From CAZBDV01 sp964490765 (lineage in GTDB: Bacteria > Cloacimonadota > Cloacimonadia > Cloacimonadales > JAJBBL01): 64,000 nt of DNA. Location of the stretch: assembly GCA_964490765.1 (NCBI GenBank), contig CAZBDV010000002.1:88112-152111 (forward strand). The letters run 5' to 3'. The translations under genes and the position numbers were made by a program. Below, piece after piece: positions 34,794 to 43,683 of this stretch (the first letter of the stretch is position 1; each line of letters begins with the position of its first letter). Under the pieces are notes generated by a model. That model searched no databases. It was given only the letters and a program-made list of their open reading frames with translations, and was not told where the DNA came from.

Positions 34794-36023
34794 TTATCTG
34801 ATAAAACTCTTTTCTGTCAGATATTTCATTATAATCCCTATGGCTAGGGTATTGGCCAGGAGACTGGAACCCCCGTAACTGATGAAGGGGAGAGGCAGGC
34901 CAGTAGTTGGGAATATACCGAGATTTATAGCAATATTAATGGTTATCTGGGAGGTAAAGAGAGCTATGATACCCATGATAGCAAGTCTCTGCTCCTTATC
35001 AGTGATGGCCTTCAGGCTTCTGATCAGGCGGTATATAAAGAAATAGAATATAAGTATAAGTAACATAGAACCGATAAATCCGAACTCTTCGGCAATCACC
35101 GAGAAGACGAAATCGGTGTGCCGTTCAGGTAAGAAATTTAAACTCTTTTGAGTTCCTTCCAGAAAACCCTTACCCTGAAAAAGTCCGGACCCAATTGCGA
35201 TTCGTGATTGAATAGCCTGATAACCAGCGCCAAGTGGGTCTCTGGTCGGATCGAGGAAGGTCAGTATTCTGTTCTGTTGATACTCCTTCAACCCATTCCA
35301 GATGAACGGCATGAAAAAGTAGATGAATACATTGAAGACAGCGGTAAATCCTATAGTAATCCAGGCAAGATTAAGCTTGTGGAGTACATAGAGCAGAAGA
35401 ACTATGAAGATGATAAAAGCGGGTAAATAGAAAGAGGTAGCAATTGCAATGAAAGGGCTTATAGTCAATATAAGCCAGTAATCGGAAAGATCAGAAAAGG
35501 CCAGAATAGCAAAAATGATGACACCAAAAATAACCGTAGAACCGAGATCTGGTTGCATAAGTAGCAGTAGCATTGGTGGTGCACCTATAGCAAACAGCCT
35601 GAACAGGATTTGCATATCTGTTATGTAGGGCTTGGCGAGTGCCTTAGCCAGTAAAAGAATAGTAGTAATCTTGGCAAATTCAGCCGGTTGCAACTGAAAC
35701 GGTCCAAGCATTATCCAGCGAGTAGCCCCCTTAATCTGTGGCATGGTCAGAACTACCAGAAGCATTGCCAGGCTGATAAAATACGCAGGGATAATGATCA
35801 GATCGAACAGGGGGTAAGGAATAAGAATAACAATAAAGAAAAGAATGAGTGAGACGATGATCCAGGTTATCTGTTTCAGATATTCATTACTGGTATGCTT
35901 TTCATCACCGATTTGAAAAGTCAGTGCTGAGTAGATAACAATTACTCCAATTGCCATTAAGATAAGCATAGTGGCAAACAACCACCAGTCAAAATGTCGA
36001 AACCTTCTATTCAGATCAAACAT
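34794..36023 (-). CDS. rodA: rod-shape peptidoglycan glycosyltransferase RodA
   Basis: RodA polymerises lipid II glycan strands with PBP2 during elongation. The 409-residue SEDS protein has about ten hydrophobic helices and motifs such as GATRWIMLGPFQLQPAEFAK, LLLMQPDLGSTVIFGVI, RIAIGSGLFQGKGFLEGTQK, LPERHTDFVFSVIAEEFGF and GLPLPFISYGGSS. The conserved catalytic Asp-type region (PERHTDFVF) is present. It follows mrdA by 9 bp. Position after PBP2 at the end of the mre operon separates it from FtsW. Confidence 0.95.
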   Translation of the reverse strand: MFDLNRRFRHFDWWLFATMLILMAIGVIVIYSALTFQIGDEKHTSNEYLKQITWIIVSLILFFIVILIPYPLFDLIIIPAYFISLAMLLVVLTMPQIKGATRWIMLGPFQLQPAEFAKITTILLLAKALAKPYITDMQILFRLFAIGAPPMLLLLMQPDLGSTVIFGVIIFAILAFSDLSDYWLILTISPFIAIATSFYLPAFIIFIVLLLYVLHKLNLAWITIGFTAVFNVFIYFFMPFIWNGLKEYQQNRILTFLDPTRDPLGAGYQAIQSRIAIGSGLFQGKGFLEGTQKSLNFLPERHTDFVFSVIAEEFGFIGSMLLILIFYFFIYRLIRSLKAITDKEQRLAIMGIIALFTSQITINIAINLGIFPTTGLPLPFISYGGSSLLANTLAIGIIMKYLTEKSFIR

Positions 36024-36032
36024 AATGCTCTA

Positions 36033-37871
36033 TCAGTTAGGATTGTCATTTAAAGTCAATCCGTTCGTAGGCCTGATTTCATCCTGATAATACCTTATGA
36101 TTCTACCCGCCAGAGGTGCTGCTGTATTACCACCTGTACCGGGATAATTCTCAACGATGACGACTACAGTGATCTCCGGGGTATCCCATCCGGCATAACC
36201 GGCAAACCAGACGTGGGGATCGGATCCAGCAGCATTCTGTGCCGTCCCTGTCTTACCATAGACCCTGGAACCTGGAACTCTTGCTCCGATACCCGTTCCA
36301 CCACTTTCGTTAACCCCCCTGTAGATGCTCTGCTGGATAAATTCCAGTGTCTCGGGTGTTATACTCAACTGCCTGTTGTTGCTCTCTGCAGATCCTGAAG
36401 TCATATCATTCTGAACCCCTATCAATCTAGAGAAGATAAAGGGTCTTTTCCAGTGGCCATCATTGGCAATAGCATTAAAGAAAGTTCCTACCTGTAGAGG
36501 TGTCAATAAGACCTCACCCTGCCCTATAGCAAGATTGATCTTATGCCCTGTAATCAGAGAACTCGATCCAAGCCGGTTTACATACCAGTCAACGGAGGGG
36601 AAAAACCCTCTTCTTTCGGTAGGAAGATCGATACCCGTTCTTTCCAGAAGGTAATTATCATGCATGAACTCATCGATTAAAGGTAAGTCGACCCTTAATG
36701 ATAGATCGAAGAAATAGACATTACACGAATGTTTTATAGCATCAGAGAGAGTCAGGCTACCATGACCGGTCTCTAACCAACAACGATATCTTCTGTTACC
36801 ATATTGATAGCTCCCGGTACAGCGAGCCAGACGAGTATTGGGTTGGATGATATCATTATCGAGAGCAACGGCAGTCATTACTACCTTGAAAGTTGAGGCT
36901 GGTGGATAGGTAGCCATTGTGACTCTATCCATCAGAGGGAATGAAGGATCGGAGACCAGATCAGACCAGTAGTCTCTTCCAACTGTTTTGGAGAACATGT
37001 TAAGGTCAAAGACAGGATGGCTGACATATGAGAGTACACCACCACTCTCTGTATCCAATACCAGAATAGCACCATTATAACCTTTGGGGAATATCGATTC
37101 AATATAGTCCTGTAACTTGAGGTCAATGGTAAGAATCATGTCTGAACCGTTTATCGGTGGCAGGTCCAGGTCGTCTCGGAAAACCCTGATGTTTCTTCCT
37201 GATGCGTCGACCTGAATCATTCTGTATCCGTTCTTTCCTCTAAGGTATTCTTCATATTGTTTTTCCAGGCCTGTCTTACCGATCTGGCAATTTATTGAAT
37301 AACTGATCTGCTGCTGAATCGTGGTTAAGTCTCTCTCTTGTTCTCTCTTTTTCTGTGTCTCTTCATATTCGGAGCGACTGATCTGTCCGACATAACCTGT
37401 AAAGTGATTGTTTCTAGTGTAGTGACGCATGTTTTCCGTTCTGAAGAAAAGCGAGGGATATCGATCCAGTTGTTCAGCCATCTCGACAACTTTTTCATAG
37501 TCAAGATTACGGTAAACGATCAATTCCTGGTATGCCCGAAACCGGTTTTGATGTATTAATTCTCTTAATTCTTCCTTTGTTACAGGTAGATGTCGGTTGA
37601 TGAAGTCTGCTACCTCTGACAAGTCTTTAACTCTTGCAGGCAGGATATAGAGGTTGGTAGCCGGTTCATTGACTGCTATTGGTCTGAAATGACGATCATA
37701 TATCTCACCTCTTATGGGATATAGTGTCTGAACTCTTACGAAGTTAAATTCAGCAATCCTCTTGTATTTGGCACCTTCGAGTATCTGAAAGCGAAAGAGG
37801 AAAGCAATAAGGATAAGAAATGGAGCTAGAAAGATAACTGACAGGACTCTGATTTTATCTACATTAGACAT
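36033..37871 (-). CDS. mrdA: penicillin-binding protein 2 (elongation transpeptidase)
   Basis: PBP2 cross-links peptidoglycan in the elongasome. The 612-residue protein has one N-terminal membrane helix (about 10-27, VIFLAPFLILIAFLFRF), a dimerisation/pedestal region, and a transpeptidase domain with PPASTFKVVMTAVALD (SxxK), SCNVYFF (SxN) and KTGTAQN (KTG). Length fits. Its start overlaps the mreD stop by eight bases, and rodA follows closely. Together mreBCD, mrdA and rodA give a complete core elongasome except RodZ. Confidence 0.95.
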   Translation of the reverse strand: MSNVDKIRVLSVIFLAPFLILIAFLFRFQILEGAKYKRIAEFNFVRVQTLYPIRGEIYDRHFRPIAVNEPATNLYILPARVKDLSEVADFINRHLPVTKEELRELIHQNRFRAYQELIVYRNLDYEKVVEMAEQLDRYPSLFFRTENMRHYTRNNHFTGYVGQISRSEYEETQKKREQERDLTTIQQQISYSINCQIGKTGLEKQYEEYLRGKNGYRMIQVDASGRNIRVFRDDLDLPPINGSDMILTIDLKLQDYIESIFPKGYNGAILVLDTESGGVLSYVSHPVFDLNMFSKTVGRDYWSDLVSDPSFPLMDRVTMATYPPASTFKVVMTAVALDNDIIQPNTRLARCTGSYQYGNRRYRCWLETGHGSLTLSDAIKHSCNVYFFDLSLRVDLPLIDEFMHDNYLLERTGIDLPTERRGFFPSVDWYVNRLGSSSLITGHKINLAIGQGEVLLTPLQVGTFFNAIANDGHWKRPFIFSRLIGVQNDMTSGSAESNNRQLSITPETLEFIQQSIYRGVNESGGTGIGARVPGSRVYGKTGTAQNAAGSDPHVWFAGYAGWDTPEITVVVIVENYPGTGGNTAAPLAGRIIRYYQDEIRPTNGLTLNDNPN

Positions 37872-38349
37872 CTAAATAGACCCTTATCTTAAACAGGATT
37901 GTTAACAGGATAATGAAAGTGATAGTTGTTATACTGTTGTATATCAGTTCCAGAGGGAAGAGAGTGAATAACCCGGAATTAAAACCATAAATAATACTTT
38001 TTATAAATATGTAGGGAACGAAGTATAACAGATTAAGCATAAGAACACTTATCATTACCGGACCGGCTTTATCTTTAGTAACCGAAGTATGGTATCTATT
38101 CACCAGATGAGAGACGATCAGTAGTAGAGCAGTATTAGCTCCCAGGATATAGGTATCGAGTATATCGATAGCGAGGCCCATAATGAATACAATGATAACT
38201 GCTTCGATAAAACGGAGTTTCATACTGATGAAGATCACAAAGGGTAAGATAAAGAAAGGCACTATACCTAGGATTTCAAATTTGGGTGCAATCAGTATCT
38301 GCATATAGAGAACCAATAATGCGGCAACAGAATATTTGATAATCCTCAT
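37864..38349 (-). CDS. mreD: rod shape-determining protein MreD
   Basis: MreD is a small inner-membrane protein of the elongasome. The 161-residue protein is almost entirely hydrophobic, with about five helices (for example FFILPFVIFISMKLRF and AVIIVFIMGLAIDILDTYIL). Sequence conservation in MreD is poor, so the call relies on size, topology, the MGLAIDILD segment and position between mreC and mrdA. It overlaps mrdA by eight bases. Confidence 0.88.
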   Translation of the reverse strand: MRIIKYSVAALLVLYMQILIAPKFEILGIVPFFILPFVIFISMKLRFIEAVIIVFIMGLAIDILDTYILGANTALLLIVSHLVNRYHTSVTKDKAGPVMISVLMLNLLYFVPYIFIKSIIYGFNSGLFTLFPLELIYNSITTITFIILLTILFKIRVYLDV

Positions 38350-38380
38350 CTTTTATCTTTTCCTTTATACTCTTGTAAAC

Positions 38381-39067
38381 TCAATCAATTTCCCGTATCA
38401 GACATATTGGCGTGAGTTCATCACCCTGCCCCTGCGGGTTATCACGCATTATATTCTCGAGTAACTTGTTATCTACATTTTGACTACTCCCGATAACCCA
38501 GGAGCCACCTATATCGTTAATGTCCATAATAGCTGCATCGAAGCCCAGCTCTTCAAGAATTCTCCGGGCTACTTTGTCGGGGTCTTTCGGCCCTTTGATT
38601 ACGCAACGATCATAGGGTGGCACAGGAGATGTATGAGCTGCATCGACCAGAGCTGCCTGCTTTCCGGCAATTCGATAGAAATCTCCCTTTCTGCCTACGA
38701 GTTTTCCCAGACAGGATATTACTGCTGCCAGAAGGATCCTTGGATGGCCACTCTCTTCGATAGCACATTGCATACTTGTCGGTGATCTTAAGCCTATTCC
38801 GTAGTTCACCTTACCGACAAAACGCCAGAGGATCGATGCCAGTAATCCGACTTTGATATCTTTCTCTGCAACAGCTCTACCCTGGGTAATGGCCAGGGGA
38901 CTTTCACTGAGCACTATGATATCTCCCGGCTGTATGATATCTTTTGTATACTCCTGCACGATGTTAAGAATGTCGTCATTTGCCGTTAATATTCCGGTTT
39001 TTATCGGAATCCTCAGATATCTTTTCCCGTTTATCTCTACAGGATTAACTATCTCTTTATTCTTCAT
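38381..39067 (-). CDS. CofE-like (F420-0:gamma-glutamyl ligase family) protein in the cell-shape operon
   Basis: The 228-residue protein has motifs of the coenzyme F420 gamma-glutamyl ligase family: RIPIKTGILTANDDILNIV, GDIIVLSESPLAITQGRAV, a central GIGLRSPTSMQCAIEESG and a C-terminal MDINDIGGSWVIGSS. CofE adds glutamates to F420-0 by forming amide bonds with GTP. No other F420 gene is seen, and F420 production in this type of organism is not expected, so the substrate is probably different. It is embedded between mreC (11-bp overlap) and mreD (31-bp gap), so it is expressed with the cell-shape genes. Whether it acts on a wall precursor is speculation. Confidence 0.8.
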   Translation of the reverse strand: MKNKEIVNPVEINGKRYLRIPIKTGILTANDDILNIVQEYTKDIIQPGDIIVLSESPLAITQGRAVAEKDIKVGLLASILWRFVGKVNYGIGLRSPTSMQCAIEESGHPRILLAAVISCLGKLVGRKGDFYRIAGKQAALVDAAHTSPVPPYDRCVIKGPKDPDKVARRILEELGFDAAIMDINDIGGSWVIGSSQNVDNKLLENIMRDNPQGQGDELTPICLIREID

Positions 39068-39851
39068 CGGGAATATCCTTGTGAAAGTATAGTACTATAA
39101 CCTGTTCCAGGTCGTTGATGCTGGAGTAGGGTGTCACTTCAGCTCGCATATAGACCTCTTCCGGGGTTTTTATCAATCTGGATATGGTCCCTACAGGGAA
39201 GCCACGGGGGAAGAGGATAGAGACACTGGAAGTTTCTATTATATCGCCAACGTTAACCTGTGATCCTGTCCGGATCATGTTCATATAGTTTTTCCCATAA
39301 AAATCGGCTTCTAACAAACCCTGGACTCTTGACTTTTGAGTTATGACACCCAGTTTGAACTGCGGATTGTTTATAGGGAGAACTACGGAGTGATTCTGAA
39401 ATACGTTAAGTATCTTCCCAACGACCCCGTCTTCAGAAATTACCGGGAAATCGACTTCCATTCCATCAGTCTTACCTTTATCGATCAGAAGTAACCGATT
39501 ATTGAAATTACCTCTATGAGCTACGACAGAAGCGACCATAAAACCTTGAGGCTGTATACTCTCGAAATAGAAATTTTCTTGAAATTGAACTATACTCTGC
39601 AGAGTATATAATTCATCTTCTAGGCTGTTAGCCCTTAAAATCCTATCTGCCAGCTTTTCTGTAAGGATACGGTTTCTTTCCCTGAGTTCGAATATTTCAT
39701 TGATTATATTCAGAGATGAGGTCCAGGGCAAATAGATTGTCTGACCCAGAAAGTTGGCTTTCATTACCCGCTGTTCATCGCTCCCTAAAAGAAGAATGAG
39801 ACTAACTAAGAGAAAAGTTAACCAGAGTAGCTTTTCACGGGAAAGACGCAT
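39057..39851 (-). CDS. mreC: rod shape-determining protein MreC
   Basis: MreC is the periplasmic scaffold that links MreB to the PBP2-RodA pair. The 264-residue protein has one N-terminal membrane helix (LWLTFLLVSLILLLG), a coiled-coil (about 50-80, INEIFELRERNRILTEKLAD), and two beta-barrel domains with VASVVAHRGNFNNRLLLIDKG and GVVGKILNVFQNHSVV. Length is normal. Its ATG shares a base with the mreB stop (TAATG), and its stop lies inside the start of the CofE-like gene. Confidence 0.94.
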   Translation of the reverse strand: MRLSREKLLWLTFLLVSLILLLGSDEQRVMKANFLGQTIYLPWTSSLNIINEIFELRERNRILTEKLADRILRANSLEDELYTLQSIVQFQENFYFESIQPQGFMVASVVAHRGNFNNRLLLIDKGKTDGMEVDFPVISEDGVVGKILNVFQNHSVVLPINNPQFKLGVITQKSRVQGLLEADFYGKNYMNMIRTGSQVNVGDIIETSSVSILFPRGFPVGTISRLIKTPEEVYMRAEVTPYSSINDLEQVIVLYFHKDIPDEE

Positions 39852-40888
39852 TATTCATCAATTTTTCTGATCAGTACATTGCGATAACGTTCCAGATTAT
39901 CCAGGATCATACCACTACCCTTGACAACGCAGGTTAAGGGATCATTTACCACATGAACCGGCAAGTCAACAGCCTCCATAATCTTCTTATCAAGGCCACG
40001 CAGTTTGGCTCCACCACCGGTAAGGATAATACCCCTCAAGGCTATATCAGCTGATAACTCCGGGGCGGTTTTTTCAAAAAGCCGCTTCACTGCATCTATC
40101 ATAGTGGCAACGGTCTCAGATATTGCTTCCCTGATCTCTTCAGAAGTGATCTTGACTGTTACCGGATAACCTGTAATTATGTCTCTACCGCTGACATCCA
40201 TTGATAGTTCCTCTTCCAGAGGATAGGCTGAGCCAAGTTCCAACTTGATCTTCTCGGCAGTCTGAAGCCCGACAAAGAGATTGTTCTTCTTGCGAAGAAA
40301 ATTGATTATGTCGGTATCCATCTTGTCGCCACCGACACGAATTGAGTTATGAATTACGATGTGAGACAGAGAAATAACAGCTATCTCACTTGTTCCTCCC
40401 CCTATATCCATCACCAGATTACCAAACGGCTTCTCAATCGGAAGGTCAGCTCCTATGGCTGCTGCTACTGGCTCAGAAACCAGATGAACCTCGCGTGCAC
40501 CAGCATGCAGGACACTATCCCGTACGGCACGCTTCTCCACTTCTGTAATTCCGGAAGGGACCGATACTATTACTCGCGGCTTGATTAACAACCTTTTCTT
40601 CTGAGCTCGGAGGATTAGATTCTTCAGCATCAGTTCTGTGATCTGAAAATCTGCGATAACGCCATCTTTCAAAGGCTTAATCACTTTAACCTCTTCCGGG
40701 TTCTTGCCAAGCATTTCTTTGGCTGGTTCCCCTATGGCTATGATCTTTTTCGTCTCATTTGATACTGCTACGACAGACGGTTCATCGATAACGATGCCGC
40801 AACCTTTACGATAGACAAGTGTATTGGCAGTTCCCAAGTCAATTGCGATATCGTTAGTGAAAAAATCCGAGAGATTAAATAATGGCAT
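39851..40888 (-). CDS. mreB: rod shape-determining protein MreB
   Basis: MreB is the actin homologue that guides lateral wall synthesis. The 345-residue protein shows the phosphate loops DLGTANTLVY and VMDIGGGTSEIAVIS and an adenosine motif GIILTGGGAKLRGLD. I chose the ATG at 40888, with AGGAGG four bases upstream; the TTG at 40891 is too close to that site. It is the first gene of the minus-strand elongasome run mreB-mreC-CofE-like-mreD-mrdA-rodA, so the promoter must lie in the AT-rich 40889-41190. Confidence 0.97.
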   Translation of the reverse strand: MPLFNLSDFFTNDIAIDLGTANTLVYRKGCGIVIDEPSVVAVSNETKKIIAIGEPAKEMLGKNPEEVKVIKPLKDGVIADFQITELMLKNLILRAQKKRLLIKPRVIVSVPSGITEVEKRAVRDSVLHAGAREVHLVSEPVAAAIGADLPIEKPFGNLVMDIGGGTSEIAVISLSHIVIHNSIRVGGDKMDTDIINFLRKKNNLFVGLQTAEKIKLELGSAYPLEEELSMDVSGRDIITGYPVTVKITSEEIREAISETVATMIDAVKRLFEKTAPELSADIALRGIILTGGGAKLRGLDKKIMEAVDLPVHVVNDPLTCVVKGSGMILDNLERYRNVLIRKIDE

Positions 40889-41190
40889 CAAACCTCCTGT
40901 AGTATTGGCTTCCGGCCAGCCTTACAATGTGCTATCGGGTTATACTTCATATAATTACGACACTATTTTATAATACTTCAGTCAATAAACATTTTTCTCA
41001 CACCTATATTGTCAAGAGTTTTAAGTGTTTTGCTCAATTAGTGGTTGATATCTTGCCATAAGGTTATATAATTTTTCTTAAGGGATAATCGCAGAGAGCT
41101 TGTAGAAAATTTCTGTTTAAAAAAAGAGCCTGAATTGTTAAAAAATCTCAGGCTCTTATCTCTAATAAGTTGCAATAGCTATTCGATTAT
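40889..41190. other. intergenic region upstream of mreB
   Basis: About 300 bp without a gene, very AT-rich. It should carry the mreB promoter (minus strand), where TTGACA and TTGACT words and several TATAAT-like words occur but none at clean spacing, and the terminator of the upstream Trp-rich gene at 41118-41157. Confidence 0.55.
41118..41157 (-). terminator. rho-independent terminator of the Trp-rich sorted protein gene
   Basis: AGAGCCTGA (41125-41133) and TCAGGCTCT (41148-41156) pair perfectly over 9 bp with a 14-base loop. Read on the minus strand, the stem is followed by a run of seven T. It lies 34 bp after the stop codon at 41191. Confidence 0.8.
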
Positions 41191-42801
41191 TTATTTCATC
41201 AGCATCATCTTCTTGACCATTACATAGAAGGAATCTGTCTCCATTCTGTAGTAATAGACACCGGATGCGGCTTGATGACCATTGCTGTCCTTACCATCCC
41301 AGATAACCGTATGATATCCTTTGTCATAATTTCTGTTATCAGTCAATGTCTGGACCTTCTGACCTTTGACATTGTAAACAGTTATAGTGACCTTTGCCTC
41401 TTCGGCTAAGGTGAAGGCTATGTTTGTATCTGGATTGAATGGGTTAGGAAATGCTCCGACAAGCTCAGTAACGAATGGAATAGCAGGTGGACCTTCACCC
41501 TCTTCTTCCATGTTAACCAGTATTGAGATCGGACCAAAGAACTGCGAAGTGAGATCAAGATCGTTCATTTCCAGCCAGTAGTAGTAGGTGACATTGGCAA
41601 TTACCTCCTGATCAATATAAGAATAAACCTGCTGTTGTGACGTGTTGTTGGCCGGAATTATAAGAGGGTTAATCCTGACTGCTTCATCAATGAAATCCTC
41701 AGTATTGCGGAAGACATTATAACCCAGCATATTACTCTCTGTCTCACTGACCCACGTCAACTGTACGAAGTTATTTGAAACCATAGAGGCAGTGAAGGAA
41801 GAAAGCTCAACAGGCAGTGGAGGTCCGTCAGCATGAAATTTCCACGGCCAGAAGCAATAGTAATACGGATCAGGATACCAATAATCAATGACTCCACCAG
41901 TATCTACATGATAATAGTACGGCCAGACTTCCCACCACCAATAATAACAGGGGATGCACCATGGCCACCAGAAGGGATCTCCAATCCAGTAAGACATATA
42001 ACTTGTAATCAGATCGTTATTAGAACTGATTGACGTGACATCACCCACATCGATCCATAGCATACCAGGCCAATCAGAAGGTGGATCTGGATATGGAGGT
42101 TGAGGATATGGTTCAGGTAGAGGCAAAGAAGGGTCCCATGGAATAGGGAAGGGCCAAGGTGGCTCTCCCTGACAGTACCAGGGGTCCCACCAGATACCTA
42201 ACAAATAGCCACCGAAATCATACCCCGCAGGGGGATCGAACACCAGATCAGGATAGGGTTGCCATTGAAAGACAAATGGCTTGATGATATCAATACCGTG
42301 CGGTGGATAGATCTTATCTATCGCTGGATATGAATCATGGAATATCCAGGGGTTGAAGAGTGCAACATCGAGATATTGAATCATACCATCATCACCATAA
42401 GCATAAGGCCAAATTTCCCACCACCACCAGTGGCAGGGGGTGCACCACGGCCACCAGGGCCAGAATTGATCAATAAAACCTGATATTAAGGGATTATCAT
42501 GGCTAAGAGAGGTATTCGTACCCACTTCAAACCAGTAATCCGGAAGTGGATTACCATCTTCATCAAAAGGCATGGGTGGAACTCCCTGATTACCATCAGG
42601 TTCAAACCATAATCCAAACAAATATCCATCAGGTTGAATTCCTGTCTGATCCGGATAGTCCCATTCAAAGACAAACGGTTTGAGGATACTGGTCCCTGGA
42701 GGTGGATAAGACTTAATTACCGGAACAAGAGCCGATAACGATACAACAACTATTCCCGAAAGAGATATCAAGAATAATATAAGGTACAACTTACGTTTCA
42801 T
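41191..42801 (-). CDS. Trp/Tyr/Pro-rich secreted protein with duplicated WCxPC modules and C-terminal sorting domain
   Basis: The ATG at 42801 (MKRKLYLIL) follows GGAGG by four bases; upstream in-frame codons would add 17 residues. A signal peptide (1-24) is followed by two similar modules (about 25-155 and 156-325). Each opens with a phrase like KSYPPPGTSILKPFVFEW or KIYPPHGIDIIKPFVFQW and contains a striking WPWCTPCHWWWWEIWPY (about 117-133) or WPWCIPCYYWWWEVWPY (about 279-295). A fibronectin III-like part (about 328-435, LPVELSSFTASMVSNN and TYYYWLEMND) and the sorting domain (FPNPFNPDTNIAFTL to ASGVYYYRMET) follow. Function is unknown; metal, heme or carbohydrate binding are possibilities. 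It was not matched to any family I know. Confidence 0.82.
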   Translation of the reverse strand: MKRKLYLILFLISLSGIVVVSLSALVPVIKSYPPPGTSILKPFVFEWDYPDQTGIQPDGYLFGLWFEPDGNQGVPPMPFDEDGNPLPDYWFEVGTNTSLSHDNPLISGFIDQFWPWWPWCTPCHWWWWEIWPYAYGDDGMIQYLDVALFNPWIFHDSYPAIDKIYPPHGIDIIKPFVFQWQPYPDLVFDPPAGYDFGGYLLGIWWDPWYCQGEPPWPFPIPWDPSLPLPEPYPQPPYPDPPSDWPGMLWIDVGDVTSISSNNDLITSYMSYWIGDPFWWPWCIPCYYWWWEVWPYYYHVDTGGVIDYWYPDPYYYCFWPWKFHADGPPLPVELSSFTASMVSNNFVQLTWVSETESNMLGYNVFRNTEDFIDEAVRINPLIIPANNTSQQQVYSYIDQEVIANVTYYYWLEMNDLDLTSQFFGPISILVNMEEEGEGPPAIPFVTELVGAFPNPFNPDTNIAFTLAEEAKVTITVYNVKGQKVQTLTDNRNYDKGYHTVIWDGKDSNGHQAASGVYYYRMETDSFYVMVKKMMLMK

Positions 42802-42926
42802 ATTTCCTCCTGAAAACAAAGATTTCCGGATGGTCAAGGACCTGCACTTCAAAATTTCCTGTTCTGTTATGAATATATTAAATAGATGGTCAGTAAAGCA
42901 AAAACCCCTAACTCACGCCAGGTCCA

Positions 42927-42974
42927 GATATGATGTTAAAGATGAAAAAATTATCCCGATATGATGTTAAAGAT
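42927..42974. repeat. 17-bp direct repeat, two copies
   Basis: GATATGATGTTAAAGAT occurs at 42927-42943 and again at 42958-42974, 31 bp apart. Copies are identical. They could be paired binding sites for a regulator or leftovers of a duplication. Confidence 0.7.
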
Positions 42975-43364
42975 ATGTTATTCGCAACATGATATATTTC
43001 ATGCTGTATCTGTTTAGATACCCCATATTAACCATAAATCCACCACATCAATTGATAAGTTGTAAAATCGAATATTTACCCCTGAACTATAATCAGGAGT
43101 AACCCTCAAATCCATTGACCAACCAAGTAAACCATATATATATTTAACATATTTTGTCAAGCAAATTTGATGCTATGATTTCTTCCCTTTCTTTACAGGT
43201 TTCGGGCAATTATAAATATTAACATTCAGGCAGAATGCGGGCTTAAGTAGCCTTCTCATATTAAGTTACTGGATTGAAGCATATCTCTGAGGTAAGCTCT
43301 CCACTAATCTAATAATCAGAAACTTTTCCTTTTTGTTTGAACCCTTCAACCCTTAGGGAGGAGC

Positions 43365-43387
43365 GGAGTCGGCAGGGGGCCGACTCC
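43365..43387. repeat. inverted repeat, copy 2 of the dispersed hairpin element
   Basis: GGAGTCGGC (43365-43373) and GCCGACTCC (43379-43387) form a perfect 9-bp stem around AGGGG. The inner GAGTCGGC, the CTCCCATA that follows and the downstream CAGAGG and TAATCCTT words match the right side of the hairpin at 11293-11336 in the same order, so the two are probably one repeat family. Confidence 0.65.
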
Positions 43388-43683
43388 CATAGTCCCCAGA
43401 GGTTGACCGGTGGTAATCCTTTTCTCACCGTTATCATTTGCAGTAGCACCGGTTCTTTCTAATGCTCTCAGAATTCTACACTGGCAAATTGTTATTGACA
43501 GGATAAACCAGAAAATCTTTTTTAACAGGAGATAAAGATAAGGAGTTTGAGCGATGATCACAATCAGTCTCTTTGCATAATGACTGGGTAATGTGAGCTC
43601 AATCTATCTTCAATCCTCATATCTGCTCAGTTGTTACTGCCGTTACCACTAATCCTTTAAAAAATCTATCCAGGGAGAGTTTT

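Larger units (their letters stand above)
42802..43683. other. gene-free region with direct repeats and hairpin copy 2
   Basis: Nearly 900 bp with no gene I can support. It holds a 17-bp direct repeat (42927 and 42958), a perfect minus-strand TTGACA (43155-43160) followed by an alternating TATATA tract that could be a far-upstream promoter for the Trp-rich gene, and the second copy of the dispersed hairpin (43365-43387). A 71-codon frame at 43346-43561 has no ribosome site and runs through the hairpin, so I regard it as non-coding. Confidence 0.6.

Noticed and set aside
42927..42974. 17-bp repeat pair as a CRISPR remnant
   Set aside because: Only two copies with a 14-bp gap and no cas genes; too little for a CRISPR call.
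43346..43561. 71-codon minus-strand frame in the gene-free region
   Set aside because: No ribosome site, unusual composition, and it runs through the hairpin repeat; best explained as chance.
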